This document shows, in pieces, positions 1 through 9,051 of a stretch of 64,000 nucleotides of DNA. The notes below the pieces were generated by a model. The model was not told where the DNA came from and did no database searches. It was given only the letters and a program-made list of their open reading frames with translations. Positions within the stretch are counted from its first letter, which is position 1, and each line of letters starts with the position of its first letter. The DNA is from an uncultured Saprospiraceae bacterium (GTDB lineage Bacteria > Bacteroidota > Bacteroidia > Chitinophagales > Saprospiraceae), in contig CALFWO010000055.1 in NCBI GenBank assembly GCA_937928045.1, positions 1 through 64,000 on the forward strand. Direction: 5' to 3'. The position numbers were made by a program, and so were the translations under genes.

Positions 1-720
1 GGTATATCGATCTACCGATGAACTTACTGAACTCATAGTTGCACTCGTGTTGCAATTGTTCTGGGTTGCCCAATAGCTATGCGTTGCGGCTGCAGAAATA
101 TAATATTCTATTCCACCAAATGTTAGCCCATCGTAGGGAGAAATAAAGTCATTCGTACCAAGTATTGTAAGAACACCAGTGGGATGAACAGGAGCGCAAT
201 AACTATTTGGATCGGCTTGCATTGTTCTTGCTACAGCTCCGATAGCTGCTATTCTATTATTGAGTTTACAGGCAAGCTCATAGGAGAATTCACCTCCCAA
301 TGAATATCCGCAAGCATAAATCCTGTTCTCATCTATTTGATAATCACTAGCAACCTTGTCGATAAGTGTGCTTATAAAAGGTACATCATCAAAAAGTCCT
401 GCCGTTTTAGGAAGCCAATTCAGCGAATTTCCATCACTTGGATCAGGACGGGCTTGAGGGTAAACCAGAATGAAGTTGGCAGTGTCTGCAATGGGGCTCA
501 TGTCGGATAAAGTCAGCCAATTATCAACGACATCATTACCTCCATGAAAATTGAAAAGCAATGGGAAACCTGCTGTTCCATCATAACTTGCAGGAATATA
601 AATACTGTATGCTCTTGTAAGGCCATCATACTGTATACTTTCGTTGATGTAATCTTGAGCAGAACTTGCACTAAGAAAAGTAGCGAATATTACTAGTGAA
701 AGAAGTCTTTTAATGTTCAT
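1..720 (-). CDS. Secreted PHB depolymerase/feruloyl esterase-like alpha/beta hydrolase (C-terminus off window)
   Basis: The reading frame is open from the ATG at 720 to the window edge (240 codons), so the C-terminus is missing. A signal peptide (KRLLSLVIFATFLSASSAQ) covers residues 1-21. Oxyanion-type HGG lies at 59-61, the nucleophile elbow GYSLGG places the catalytic Ser at 140, and GTND gives a likely catalytic Asp at 191. The catalytic His should lie beyond the window. This order (HGG, GYSxGG, GTxD) is that of the LpqC/poly(3-hydroxybutyrate) depolymerase family, which hydrolyses esters outside the cytoplasm. The substrate cannot be read from the sequence; feruloyl or acetyl esters of polysaccharide are as likely as polyester. 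The missing end may carry a T9SS tail, as in other secreted enzymes here. Confidence 0.85.
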   Translation of the reverse strand, partial: MNIKRLLSLVIFATFLSASSAQDYINESIQYDGLTRAYSIYIPASYDGTAGFPLLFNFHGGNDVVDNWLTLSDMSPIADTANFILVYPQARPDPSDGNSLNWLPKTAGLFDDVPFISTLIDKVASDYQIDENRIYACGYSLGGEFSYELACKLNNRIAAIGAVARTMQADPNSYCAPVHPTGVLTILGTNDFISPYDGLTFGGIEYYISAAATHSYWATQNNCNTSATMSSVSSSVDRYT

Positions 721-769
721 ATTCTTAAGGATTTAAATGAATCTTTATCGGTTGGAGATTTTAATTGCA

Positions 770-835
770 GATAACGTCTAGCGAATGGTTTCATAGACGC
801 GATAGCGGACATTAAATCCTTTTCGCCTGTTGCAC
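770..835. repeat. attC-like imperfect palindrome, copy 1
   Basis: The 66-bp element begins GATAACG and ends CCTGTTGCAC, so the outer AAC and GTT can pair. An internal stem CGTCTA (774-779) pairs with TAGACG. It lies directly 3' of the minus-strand gene at 843-1766. The outer ends match two other elements at 15849 and 17422, but the inner part is different, so membership of the same family is less certain. It may be an integron-like recombination site, a REP-type element or simply a terminator. Confidence 0.45.
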
Positions 836-842
836 ATAGTTT

Positions 843-1766
843 TTAATCTTTCAATATCCAATTTACTAAATTTTCTTTATTTACTATTGACCAGCTATGC
901 GGATGTCGAAATCCATTTGCTCTCTTTCCTTTGTTTTTCGTTTCAATCAATTCAACATTACTATGACCAAACTCTTCATTTAATTGTTGAGCCATTTTTT
1001 TTAAGTAAAATGCGTTTAGATCTTCATATTCATTCATTCTATTCTCTTTCCACCATTTAGTATCAGGTTCGGTATAAATTCTTACTCGCAAATTCTTTAA
1101 GAATTTTAGATTCTCGATCCAGTTTTGGGAATAAATAAATGGTGAAAATAATTTATACCTGTCAATATTATCTTCAGGATTTCCAAAATATTCATCGAAG
1201 GAAGAGATTGTTCTTTTAGATTCTACTACTGATGTTTCAGAAAAATTTCTCTTAACATTTCTTTTGGAACAAAGATACAACTCAAGTAGATCTACTGGAG
1301 AATCAACAACAAACACTCCCTTTGGCTTGACTAGAGAATTAATTTTAATTAGGTGATTGGCGATTAAAAGTGATACATTTCCTCCGCTTGAAAACCCTCC
1401 TATGAAAATATTTTTGGTAGAAATACTATTTGAATTTATGGATTCTTCTAGGGTTCGAGCTAACCAGTTTTTATCATTTTCTTCGAGCCAAAGTTTACGG
1501 TTGAAATTCATTAACATAACCGCAATACCATTTTTAATCGCTATTTCTTCAATTTGAAATTCTCTCCTTATGTCTCTTGCAGATTCTGGAAATCCCCCAA
1601 AAAGTATTAATACACTATTAATTTTAGAGGTAGGTTTTATTAGTTCATAGTTTTCATTAACAATTTTAGATTCCTTCTTTTCTATGGAAGGATCATTTAT
1701 TTTGGGATTCCCATCCGTACAAGAAGTCAGAATTAATAAGTTCAAGATTAAGATTCTAATTATCAT
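843..1766 (-). CDS. Lipoprotein with alpha/beta-hydrolase (esterase-like) fold
   Basis: The 307-residue product starts with a lipoprotein signal (ILNLLILTSC, acylated Cys16), so it should be anchored in the periplasm or outer membrane. After a charged linker, ILFGGF (54-59) looks like the oxyanion strand-loop, and GGFSSGG (123-129) is a GxSxG nucleophile elbow with Ser126. A late GFRHPHSW could supply the catalytic His. This supports a serine hydrolase, but I cannot name the family or substrate. The gene stands alone on the minus strand, followed closely by an attC-like hairpin at 770-835. That arrangement resembles a gene cassette, with a short gap to the next gene upstream. Confidence 0.7.
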   Translation of the reverse strand: MIIRILILNLLILTSCTDGNPKINDPSIEKKESKIVNENYELIKPTSKINSVLILFGGFPESARDIRREFQIEEIAIKNGIAVMLMNFNRKLWLEENDKNWLARTLEESINSNSISTKNIFIGGFSSGGNVSLLIANHLIKINSLVKPKGVFVVDSPVDLLELYLCSKRNVKRNFSETSVVESKRTISSFDEYFGNPEDNIDRYKLFSPFIYSQNWIENLKFLKNLRVRIYTEPDTKWWKENRMNEYEDLNAFYLKKMAQQLNEEFGHSNVELIETKNKGKRANGFRHPHSWSIVNKENLVNWILKD

Positions 1767-1801
1767 TTTCTAAATTATGAACAACTTAGCAATCCACCCA
1801 A

Positions 1802-2176
1802 CTAACAATCCAAACCAGCTTCTCTAAATATACTTTGAATATCTCCTGAAATAGGAAAAGATTTTAACGGAGGGACATTGGCTCCGCCCGGATTGCCAAC
1901 AGGGATTTGTCCAACAAAAGACTTTACCCCGCCAACCAATAACCTTGGGATTTGTCCAATAATTTCTTTCGTGCTCTTAATCTTAATACCAAATTTGAGC
2001 ATTTCCCAATGTACAGAAGTGTGGGCATAAGGATAAGCTTGGCCAATGATGTGCGCCCGCTCCAAATGATGCCAAGCCTCTGTTAGATTCCCAGCCGTTA
2101 AATTTAAACGATATGCTTTGAGTTCTTTCGAGAAATATGGCTCAAGCTTTAAGGGAAGTGTTGTATTAAAAGCCAT
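1802..2176 (-). CDS. DUF3703 family protein
   Basis: The 124-residue soluble protein has the DUF3703 signature: an N-terminal helix with ELKAYRLNLTAGNLTEAWHHLERAHIIGQ, then YAHTSVHWEMLKFG, and a Gly/Pro-rich tail containing GNPGGANVPPLKSFPI. Conserved His residues (about 36-37, 42, 52 and 56) look able to bind a ligand or metal, but the family has no established function. It has no signal peptide and no membrane segment. The methyltransferase gene ends about 15 bp upstream on the same strand, so the two may be co-transcribed. No functional link between them is evident. Confidence 0.75.
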   Translation of the reverse strand: MAFNTTLPLKLEPYFSKELKAYRLNLTAGNLTEAWHHLERAHIIGQAYPYAHTSVHWEMLKFGIKIKSTKEIIGQIPRLLVGGVKSFVGQIPVGNPGGANVPPLKSFPISGDIQSIFREAGLDC

Positions 2177-2190
2177 ATTGCAAGAACTAT

Positions 2191-3057
2191 TTATCCTTTT
2201 GTGCTAATGTAAAACAAATCAAAACAGCCTTCAGCCGCTTCCGCAACCCGGTAGTCTTCCATTTTTATCGAAGCCACCAAGGAGTTGTCTTCCTTCAAAA
2301 GTTTCTTTCTATTTCTTCTGTTCAATATATCATATGGAATTTGAAGCATGACTCTAGGCAAGCGATACTGCAAATTGAAAATATCAAAACGAGTGATCTT
2401 CTCAACGGAAGCTTTATTATTAGCGTAATAAGCCATGATCTTTTCATTGCCAAATACTCCGCGGCAATCAACTTCAGTAAAGTACTTCGAATACAAAGAT
2501 TTTAATTCTTGAATAGTGTATTCACGAATATGCCATGGGTTTCTTGTGATACTCATCTTTTTGTTAGGCGTAGTAATAATCATTTTACCACCTGGCTTCA
2601 ATACTCTGGCTGCTTCTCGAACATAAGCTTCGTCATCCTCGATATGCTCGATCACTTGAAAAGAGATCACAAAGTCAAATGAGTTGTCCTCAAATTTGCT
2701 CAAATCGGGCAATGTCATTTGAAAGAACTCCACATTGGAATATGCAGAGAAGTCAATTCCCGTTTCGAACTTATCAATGGTTACAAATCGATCAGCTGCT
2801 TTGGAAATAAGCTCAATGCCATATCCAGAACCAGTTCCCAATTCTAATACATCACCATACACCATCTTCGCACATTCTACGTACGCCAATAATGATCGTT
2901 GATAGACATAATTGTCAGAAAGATCGGTGTGAGATACACGCTCTGCTGTTTGAATACTACTCATATTAGTTATTAACGCTTTGAAGGGTTGAACGTTTCT
3001 AATTCGTTCATAATTTCTGGTAAAAATACAGTATTCATTGAAAAGCTCAGAAAACAT
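2191..3057 (-). CDS. Class I SAM-dependent methyltransferase
   Basis: The 288-residue protein has a Rossmann methyltransferase core: motif I VLELGTGSGYG (70-80), an acidic post-I VTIDK, and a motif IV/post-motif region FDFVISFQVIEHIEDDEAYVREAARVLKPGG followed by MIITTPNKK. The H-I/EH helix after the core is typical of Methyltransf_11/25 enzymes. The C-terminal third (from about 190) is specific to this protein and may bind the acceptor. Methionine 32 (codon near 2964) is an alternative start, because the first 31 residues are not needed for the fold. The substrate is unknown. The neighbouring DUF3703 gene lies about 15 bp downstream. Confidence 0.8.
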   Translation of the reverse strand: MFSELFNEYCIFTRNYERIRNVQPFKALITNMSSIQTAERVSHTDLSDNYVYQRSLLAYVECAKMVYGDVLELGTGSGYGIELISKAADRFVTIDKFETGIDFSAYSNVEFFQMTLPDLSKFEDNSFDFVISFQVIEHIEDDEAYVREAARVLKPGGKMIITTPNKKMSITRNPWHIREYTIQELKSLYSKYFTEVDCRGVFGNEKIMAYYANNKASVEKITRFDIFNLQYRLPRVMLQIPYDILNRRNRKKLLKEDNSLVASIKMEDYRVAEAAEGCFDLFYISTKG

Positions 3058-3285
3058 ATGGGATTAGATGTGTCCATGAACTGCTCATCTCTAAAAATTG
3101 GCTGCGATTTATCCAGGATGCCTTAATGAATGGACTTAGATCCCTAGCAAATGTCAACCAATAAACACTAAGCAATAATTACCTTCCACTTTTCCCCAAA
3201 TCATAATAATCCGAGAATGGAATTGGTTAAATCCTAAAGCAATACTACTATAAGACGAAATCCTACTTCATTAAATTTTTGAACT

Positions 3286-3816
3286 ATGCGATTTTTCCTA
3301 TTGCCAATTCTTGTGGTTGTCTTATGCTCTGCTTGTAAAAAAGAGCCCGTCGACGAAATGTCTAATGAGGCGCAAAATGACCGGCTTACCAAAGTTTATC
3401 CAAGTGTCGAAAAAGCATTGTGGCCTTATTTTGAAGAATTTGAAAAGGAAGCGGCTGTTCGGGGCATTGCCATAGATCTATCAGATGGCGAAATCCATGG
3501 TGTTATTCAAGAGATTACTCAAGAACATATTGCTGGTACTTGCAATTATAATTCGCATAGGACGGATTTAGTAACCATTGATAAAGAGTTTTGGGATTCG
3601 AGTCCTGACCTGTTAAGAGAGGCGGTGGTGTTTCATGAACTTGGTCATTGTCGACTTGTTAGAGATCATCGAGAGGGAAGCGATGACAATGGAAATTGTA
3701 TAAGCTTGATGGCCAGTGGTACAGAGTCCTGTCGACAATTTTATTCAGCAGCTATAAGAACAGCATTACTTGATGAACTTTTTGACCCTACGTTTCAAGG
3801 AGATTGGTTTGATTAA
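3286..3816 (+). CDS. Putative zinc metalloprotease-like lipoprotein
   Basis: The 176-residue product has a lipoprotein signal ending LCSAC (Cys17). Residues 117-128 read HELGHCRLVRDH, giving HExxH with a further His seven residues after the second one (H117, E118, H121, H128). This is typical of zinc-dependent peptidases, but the spacing is one residue longer than the metzincin HExxHxxGxxH. Two other Cys residues (86 and 138) could form a disulphide near the active site. The protein is small for a protease. Bacteroidota carry many such lipoproteins of unknown target. It is monocistronic and followed by a strong terminator at 3859-3895. Confidence 0.7.
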   Translation: MRFFLLPILVVVLCSACKKEPVDEMSNEAQNDRLTKVYPSVEKALWPYFEEFEKEAAVRGIAIDLSDGEIHGVIQEITQEHIAGTCNYNSHRTDLVTIDKEFWDSSPDLLREAVVFHELGHCRLVRDHREGSDDNGNCISLMASGTESCRQFYSAAIRTALLDELFDPTFQGDWFD

Positions 3817-3858
3817 TCGTTTGATTTAGGTTATCTCAGGGTAGCCAGTGCTTCATTT

Positions 3859-3895
3859 CCACGAGATTTGTTAATCCAGGTCTCGTGGTTTTTTT
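3859..3895 (+). terminator. Rho-independent terminator
   Basis: CCACGAGA (3859-3866) pairs perfectly with TCTCGTGG (3881-3888) across a 14-nt loop, and seven T follow. It lies 43 bp after the zincin-like lipoprotein gene and separates it from the TonB receptor gene. Confidence 0.88.
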
Positions 3896-4004
3896 ATGCT
3901 CATACAGTTCAACCCCTTTTTTCTACAACTCACCAGATTCCGCTTTCTTTGACTTTGATTTAGCCGCATCATTGCAGTATCAATTTTGCATAAAATCAAA
4001 ACTC

Positions 4005-6404
4005 ATGAAATCAATTCACCCATTGCTATTTATTTTTATTAGTCTTTTAGGCTTCTCCAATCTAGCCGCACAGACTACACAAACTATCAGAGGTCAAGTC
4101 ATTGATGCAGACGCAGAAATTCCTTTAATCGGAGCGACCATTGAATTATTATCTGACGCTTCTTCCGTAGGAACGACGACTGATATTGATGGTTATTATG
4201 CTTTGACCGACGTTTCCTTAGGAAGACATTTATTGAGAATTAGCTATCTCGGTTATGAGCCATTGACGGTTCCAAATATTCTGGTGACTGCAGGAAAAGA
4301 GGTTTTGCAAGACTTTAAATTGGTCGAGTCCATCAACAACCTTGAAGAAGTTGTAGTCATTGCAGAAACAGAAAAAGACAAGGCCATCAACGAATTGGCA
4401 ACAGTCTCTGCCAAAACATTTTCAATGGAAGAAGTCAATCGATATTCAGGGGGCCGCTCTGATGTCTCTCGTTTGGTTTCCAACTTTGCCGGAGTAGCTA
4501 CAGCGGATGATTCTAGAAATGATATTGTCATTCGTGGAAATTCTCCAACTGGAGTGCTTTGGAGATTAGAAGGGGTTCAAATTCCCAATCCCAACCACTT
4601 TGCGACTTTAGGAACTACAGGCGGACCAGTTTCTGCACTGAATCCCAATTTGCTGAAAAATTCTGATTTCATCACTTCTGCTTTTCCTTCTGAATATGGA
4701 AATGCACTTTCTGGCGTCTTTGACGTTGGATTTAGATCTGGGAATAGACAAAAATTTGAAACGACTTTGCAACTTGGCGCATTCTCCGGTCTTGAAGCCA
4801 TGATTGAAGGACCGTTGAATAAGAAAAAAACAAGTTCATTTGTCGTTAGTTTTAGAAATTCATTTGTTGCTTTGGCTAACGAATTAGGAATTGATATCGG
4901 TACAGCTGCAACACCGAATTATAGAGACTTATCATTCAAGTTTGACTTTGATGCTGGTAAGGCCGGAAGAATTGCGGTATTTGGAATTGGTGCGACCAGT
5001 GATATTGACTTTATCGGCGATGAACTCGGAGATGATGATCTATTCGCGGATGCAAATTCAGATAGCTATGCGGATTCTAGAATTGGAGTCGTCGGAATTA
5101 AACACAATAAAGTGATTAATAACAATGCCTATATCAGAACTACGATTTCTGCATCCACTGCGCAAAATGATTTTCTTATTCAAAATTATTTCCAACCGGA
5201 TAGAGTAGAAAAGTATGATACAACTACAGTCAACGACGTCGTTGATCAGTTGGTTTTGAATTCTTATTACAATCTTAAGCAGTCTGCAAGATTGACAATC
5301 CGAGCCGGAGTTACTTTGGACAGAACAAACTTAAATAGCAAATTTCGTGCAAGAACAGGCCCCTTAAGTGAAGACAATAACCTGCGAGAGTGGGTGAATT
5401 TCAGAGATGTCGATGGTGCTTTGTTTCTGATTCAACCTTATGCACAAGCGAAGTATAAACTGGGACAAAAACTCACGGCAAATTTAGGGGTGCATGGTCA
5501 ATTTCTCACAGATAATAATACTGGAATAGTAGAGCCAAGGGCAGGATTGAGTTATCAATTAGGAGAAAAGTCTGCAGCACACTTGGGCTATGGTTTACAT
5601 TCGCAAACGATACCGTTGCCATTTTACTACTTGCAAACACAACAAGCTGATGGTTCCTATACAACAGAGAACAAAGACTTAGAATTTACCAAAGCTCATC
5701 ATTTTGTACTTGGCTACGATTATAAATTTGCACCAAGTTGGAGACTCAAAGCAGAGACTTATTACCAAGCTTTGTTTGATGTTCCAGTAGAGACACAAGC
5801 CTCAACTTTTTCATTATTAAATGTTGGTGCCGACTTCGCTTTTCCTAGAGTTGATAGTTTGGTTAATGAAGGGACTGGGAAAAATTATGGTGTAGAATTA
5901 ACGGTTGAGAAATTCTTCAGTGATGGATTCTACGGCTTGTTGACTGGTTCCTTATTTCAATCAAAATTCACTGGCAGCGATGGAGTAGAACGAAATACTG
6001 GATTTAATAATCAATATGTTTTGAATGTCCTTGCAGGAAAAGAATTCCAACTAGGGAAAGCCAAGCGCTCGAGCATTTCTTTCGATTTCAAATTGACCAA
6101 TGCCGGAGGAAGATTTTATACACCAGTTGATTTGGAAGCATCCAAGTTAGCTAATCTAGAAGTGAAAGATGAAAGCCGAGCTTTCGAAGAAAGATATGAT
6201 CCTTACTTCAGATTAGATTTCAAAGTAGGCTTCCGCATGAATAGCAAGAAACTAAAAATGAATCAACAGTTTTTCTTAGACTTTCAAAACATCACAAATA
6301 GAGAGAATGTATTCATCAATAGATATAACAATCGGACCAATGAAGTAAATACGGTTTTGCAATCTGGATTTTTTCCAGACATTTTATACCGAATACAATT
6401 TTAA
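4005..6404 (+). CDS. TonB-dependent receptor with CarboxypepD_reg-like N-terminal domain
   Basis: An outer-membrane receptor of 799 residues from the chosen start. The open frame extends upstream to 3885, but the ATG at 4005 begins a clear signal peptide (MKSIHPLLFIFISLLGFSNLAAQ) and the extra 40 residues overlap the terminator, so they were excluded. Residues about 25-105 form a CarboxypepD_reg-like beta sandwich (IRGQVIDADAEIPLIGATI, GYYALTDV). About 125-240 is the plug (DVSRLVSNFAGVA, VIRGNSP, LEGVQIPNPNHF). The rest is the beta-barrel, ending in the aromatic FPDILYRIQF. No SusD partner is adjacent, so the substrate is open; a siderophore, metal or peptide is as likely as a glycan. Confidence 0.9.
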   Translation: MKSIHPLLFIFISLLGFSNLAAQTTQTIRGQVIDADAEIPLIGATIELLSDASSVGTTTDIDGYYALTDVSLGRHLLRISYLGYEPLTVPNILVTAGKEVLQDFKLVESINNLEEVVVIAETEKDKAINELATVSAKTFSMEEVNRYSGGRSDVSRLVSNFAGVATADDSRNDIVIRGNSPTGVLWRLEGVQIPNPNHFATLGTTGGPVSALNPNLLKNSDFITSAFPSEYGNALSGVFDVGFRSGNRQKFETTLQLGAFSGLEAMIEGPLNKKKTSSFVVSFRNSFVALANELGIDIGTAATPNYRDLSFKFDFDAGKAGRIAVFGIGATSDIDFIGDELGDDDLFADANSDSYADSRIGVVGIKHNKVINNNAYIRTTISASTAQNDFLIQNYFQPDRVEKYDTTTVNDVVDQLVLNSYYNLKQSARLTIRAGVTLDRTNLNSKFRARTGPLSEDNNLREWVNFRDVDGALFLIQPYAQAKYKLGQKLTANLGVHGQFLTDNNTGIVEPRAGLSYQLGEKSAAHLGYGLHSQTIPLPFYYLQTQQADGSYTTENKDLEFTKAHHFVLGYDYKFAPSWRLKAETYYQALFDVPVETQASTFSLLNVGADFAFPRVDSLVNEGTGKNYGVELTVEKFFSDGFYGLLTGSLFQSKFTGSDGVERNTGFNNQYVLNVLAGKEFQLGKAKRSSISFDFKLTNAGGRFYTPVDLEASKLANLEVKDESRAFEERYDPYFRLDFKVGFRMNSKKLKMNQQFFLDFQNITNRENVFINRYNNRTNEVNTVLQSGFFPDILYRIQF

Positions 6405-6412
6405 TAACCCGT

Positions 6413-6498
6413 GCCTCAGGATAGAATTCCTGAGGCAAAGGTCTCCCGACCTCTTGTTGATCGAATAACCACAGAAGCAAAGGTCTCCCGACCTCTTG
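6413..6498. repeat. Cluster of short palindromes with a 25-bp direct repeat
   Basis: GCCTCAGG (6413-6420) pairs perfectly with CCTGAGGC (6429-6436). Two near-identical 25-bp units follow at 6432-6456 and 6474-6498 (one mismatch: gAGgC against gAAgC), each holding the hairpin AGGTC-TCCC-GACCT. There is no T run, so these are not ordinary terminators. They sit between the receptor stop and the flavodoxin start. Confidence 0.75.
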
Positions 6499-6524
6499 CC
6501 CAGCGAAAATTAAAATTAACAATT

Positions 6525-7100
6525 ATGAAGATTGTAGTAATTTATGGACATCCTTTAGCAGATAGTTTTTGCCAACAAATTGCAGATGAATATGCAGCAG
6601 GAGCTTTGTCCAAAGGATCTCAGGTTAGAAAAATTGAACTTTCAAAAATGGAATTCAATCCACTCTTGAAATTTGGATATAAAAAAAGAATGACGGAAGA
6701 ACCAGATTTGATTTGGGCGAAAGAAAGCATCCTTTGGGCAGATCATTTGGTTTTTGTTTATCCAATGTGGTGGGGCAGTATGCCCTCGTTGTTAAAAGGA
6801 TTCATTGATCGAGCACTTACTCCCGGATACGCATTCAAATACGTGGATGGGTCTTACTTTAATGAGAAATTATTAAAAGGTAAAACTGCTAGGGTAATCG
6901 TAACTTCTGATGCTCCAAAGTGGTACGTCATTTTGAAATGGCGAAATATGGCAAAGGTACAAATGAAGGAAACTATTCTCAAGTATTGTGGTGTGTCCCC
7001 GGTGAGGTATTCACACATAGGTTCAGTTAAGTGGCTTAAAGAAAAACAACTGAAAAAATGGCTGAAGAAATCTTTTGATTGGGGGATAGCATTAAACTAA
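6525..7100 (+). CDS. NAD(P)H dehydrogenase (quinone)-like flavodoxin-fold protein
   Basis: The start at 6525 gives 191 residues beginning MKIVVIYGHPLADSF, the first strand and FMN-phosphate loop of the MdaB/YwrO/KefF group. The longer open frame from 6411 only translates the upstream palindromic repeats and is rejected. Further family marks are DHLVFVYPMWWGSMPSLLKGFIDRALTPGYAF (the FMN/active-site loop, about 76-107) and the later LKGKTARVIVTSDAP. The family catalyses two-electron reduction of quinones with NAD(P)H in the cytosol. The LytS/LytTR pair starts 33 bp downstream and could be co-transcribed. The family call is firm; the substrate is not known. Confidence 0.85.
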   Translation: MKIVVIYGHPLADSFCQQIADEYAAGALSKGSQVRKIELSKMEFNPLLKFGYKKRMTEEPDLIWAKESILWADHLVFVYPMWWGSMPSLLKGFIDRALTPGYAFKYVDGSYFNEKLLKGKTARVIVTSDAPKWYVILKWRNMAKVQMKETILKYCGVSPVRYSHIGSVKWLKEKQLKKWLKKSFDWGIALN

Positions 7101-7132
7101 AATGGTCTAAGGAAATAAATTAACTTTACTTC

Positions 7133-8194
7133 ATGTCAAAGACTAGAAAAGAATTATTTGGTTTTGATGATACATGGATGGTTGTCATTGGAATTCCATT
7201 GGTTTCGTTTATAATTAATATTATTCTCTTTGGAGAATTCGCGGATGGACGAATTGAATATTTGTTTGGTTCATGTCTGATTGTTTCTTTTATATATACC
7301 ACTATTTATTGGCTGTCCTTTAGATATGGTTATTATTTAATGCTTAAAAGATTTCATAAGCCGGAGCAAACCTTAATTCGATTAATGCTTATTGTAATAA
7401 TGTCGATATTAGGTTATGCGATTATAAACTTTATAGGACATACTTACATTGAACCTCAGTTCGAGTCAATAACACAGCCAGAACCAATGTTAACGGCTAT
7501 TTCAAGTTTTCTATTTGTTGCGCTAATCATAGGATTATATGAAGCAATGCATTTGTCAAATAGTTGGAAATTGGCATCCTTAGAAAAAGAAAGATTGATT
7601 AAGGAGAATGTTAATTCTCAATTGGAAGGATTGCGAAGTCAAGTAAATCCACATTTTTTATTCAACAGTTTGAATACTTTGGCTTCAATAATTCCGGATG
7701 ATCCCGACAAAGGAGTTAATTTTGTAACAAGAATGGCTAAAGTATATAGATATATGCTTGAAAGTAGAAATGACAAATTGATTCCATTGTGTGAAGAATT
7801 AGAATTCCTTGATGCCTATCTTTATTTGATCAAACAAAGATTCGCGGATAATATCAAAGTGAATATAAATATTGACGAAAAGTTAAAGAATAAATTTATT
7901 ATTCCATTGTCTTTACAACTAACTTTCGAGAATGCCATTAAGCACAATGTTATTTCTAAAGAGCATCCATTGGAGATCAGTGTATTTATAGAAGACAATG
8001 ACAAATTAGTAGTAAGAAATTCTTTGAGAAAAAAGAAAGTGATCGGAAAGTCAACGAAAGTTGGTTTGCAAAACATTAAGAATCGATATGCTTTTTATAC
8101 TGATGCAACAGTAGATGTGCTGGCCACTGTTGATCATTTTTCTGTTATGATTCCAATACTCCAAAAAGAAGAATTAAATGGAACAATTAATTAA
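7133..8194 (+). CDS. LytS-type sensor histidine kinase
   Basis: The 353-residue protein has four predicted membrane segments (about 15-34, 44-70, 82-103 and 118-138) and a short coiled linker. The His_kinase (PF06580) phosphoacceptor box is LRSQVNPHFLFNSLNTLASI with His174. The ATPase core has the N-box LTFENAIKHN and a G2-like VGLQNIKNRY. There is no separate sensor domain, so the membrane part probably senses the signal. The stop overlaps the start of the LytTR regulator by 17 bp, which shows a translationally coupled pair. The kinase would autophosphorylate His174 and pass the phosphate to Asp59 of the partner. Confidence 0.9.
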   Translation: MSKTRKELFGFDDTWMVVIGIPLVSFIINIILFGEFADGRIEYLFGSCLIVSFIYTTIYWLSFRYGYYLMLKRFHKPEQTLIRLMLIVIMSILGYAIINFIGHTYIEPQFESITQPEPMLTAISSFLFVALIIGLYEAMHLSNSWKLASLEKERLIKENVNSQLEGLRSQVNPHFLFNSLNTLASIIPDDPDKGVNFVTRMAKVYRYMLESRNDKLIPLCEELEFLDAYLYLIKQRFADNIKVNINIDEKLKNKFIIPLSLQLTFENAIKHNVISKEHPLEISVFIEDNDKLVVRNSLRKKKVIGKSTKVGLQNIKNRYAFYTDATVDVLATVDHFSVMIPILQKEELNGTIN

Positions 8195-8948
8195 AGTTGT
8201 AATAGTAGAAGATGAGCCGCCAGCAGCCAATCGTTTGGAGAAAATGTTGTTGAAGGCTAGATCTAATATTGAAGTATTGGCAAAGCTTGAGTCCGTAAAA
8301 GAAGCTGTTACCTTTTTTGAATCCGCGCCGGATATTGACCTTTGTTTTATGGATATCCAATTGGCAGATGGTATCAGCTTTGAAATTTTTTCTCAAGTAG
8401 ATGTAGAAGCACCAATTATTTTCACAACAGCTTATGATGATTACAGCCTTCAAGCTTTTAAGGTGAATAGCATTGATTATTTATTAAAGCCAATCGATCA
8501 GTTGGACTTAGAGAAGTCACTCAAAAAGTTTGGAAAATTCTCGGGTAAATTAAAAGCTATTGATCAAGACAAGATTGACAGCCTATTGGAAGTACTCCAA
8601 AAGAAGAATTATAAGGAGCAGTTCCTGATAAAATCTGGGCAAAGCCTATCGATTATTCAGACTGGACAGATTGCCTATTTTTACTCAGAAGATGGCTATG
8701 TACAATTGGTAACTAATGAAAATAAGAAACATCTAATTGAATACAGTCTTGAGCAACTTTCTGAAATTGTAGATCCTCAATATTTCTTTAGGATTAATCG
8801 AAAGTATATTCTTCAAATGCCGGCCATAGAAAAAATCAATAGCTATTTCAATAGTCGATTAAAGCTTAATTTATCGCCTGCGGCTAAAGAAGATGTTATC
8901 GTCAGCAGAGAAAGAGTAAGTGACTTTAAAAAGTGGTTAGATAGATAG
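8178..8948 (+). CDS. LytTR-family response regulator
   Basis: The 256-residue protein has an N-terminal receiver domain with acidic pocket residues Glu11/Asp12, phosphoacceptor Asp59 in CFMDIQ, and Lys104 in YLLKPID. Residues about 150-256 form a LytTR DNA-binding domain (FLIKSGQSLSIIQTGQIAYFYSEDGYVQL, then INRKYILQMPAIEKI). LytTR regulators bind paired imperfect direct repeats near promoters. It is coupled to the LytS kinase by overlapping frames. The target genes are not evident, although the quinone reductase gene just upstream is a candidate. Confidence 0.92.
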   Translation: MEQLIKVVIVEDEPPAANRLEKMLLKARSNIEVLAKLESVKEAVTFFESAPDIDLCFMDIQLADGISFEIFSQVDVEAPIIFTTAYDDYSLQAFKVNSIDYLLKPIDQLDLEKSLKKFGKFSGKLKAIDQDKIDSLLEVLQKKNYKEQFLIKSGQSLSIIQTGQIAYFYSEDGYVQLVTNENKKHLIEYSLEQLSEIVDPQYFFRINRKYILQMPAIEKINSYFNSRLKLNLSPAAKEDVIVSRERVSDFKKWLDR

Positions 8949-9051
8949 TTCTTAACTTTTTTTCTTCAATATTGGAATCAGTAGGTGGACTTTGATGCTG
9001 TCGATTTACGCTAATCGAAAGAATTTATTTTCAACTCTTATGCAACATGGA

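Noticed and set aside
3885-4004. 40-residue N-terminal extension of the TonB receptor
   Set aside because: The ATG at 3885 lies within the terminator T-run, and the signal peptide begins at 4005.
6411-6524. 38-residue extension of the flavodoxin-like protein
   Set aside because: It translates the palindromic direct repeats, and the family start is at 6525.
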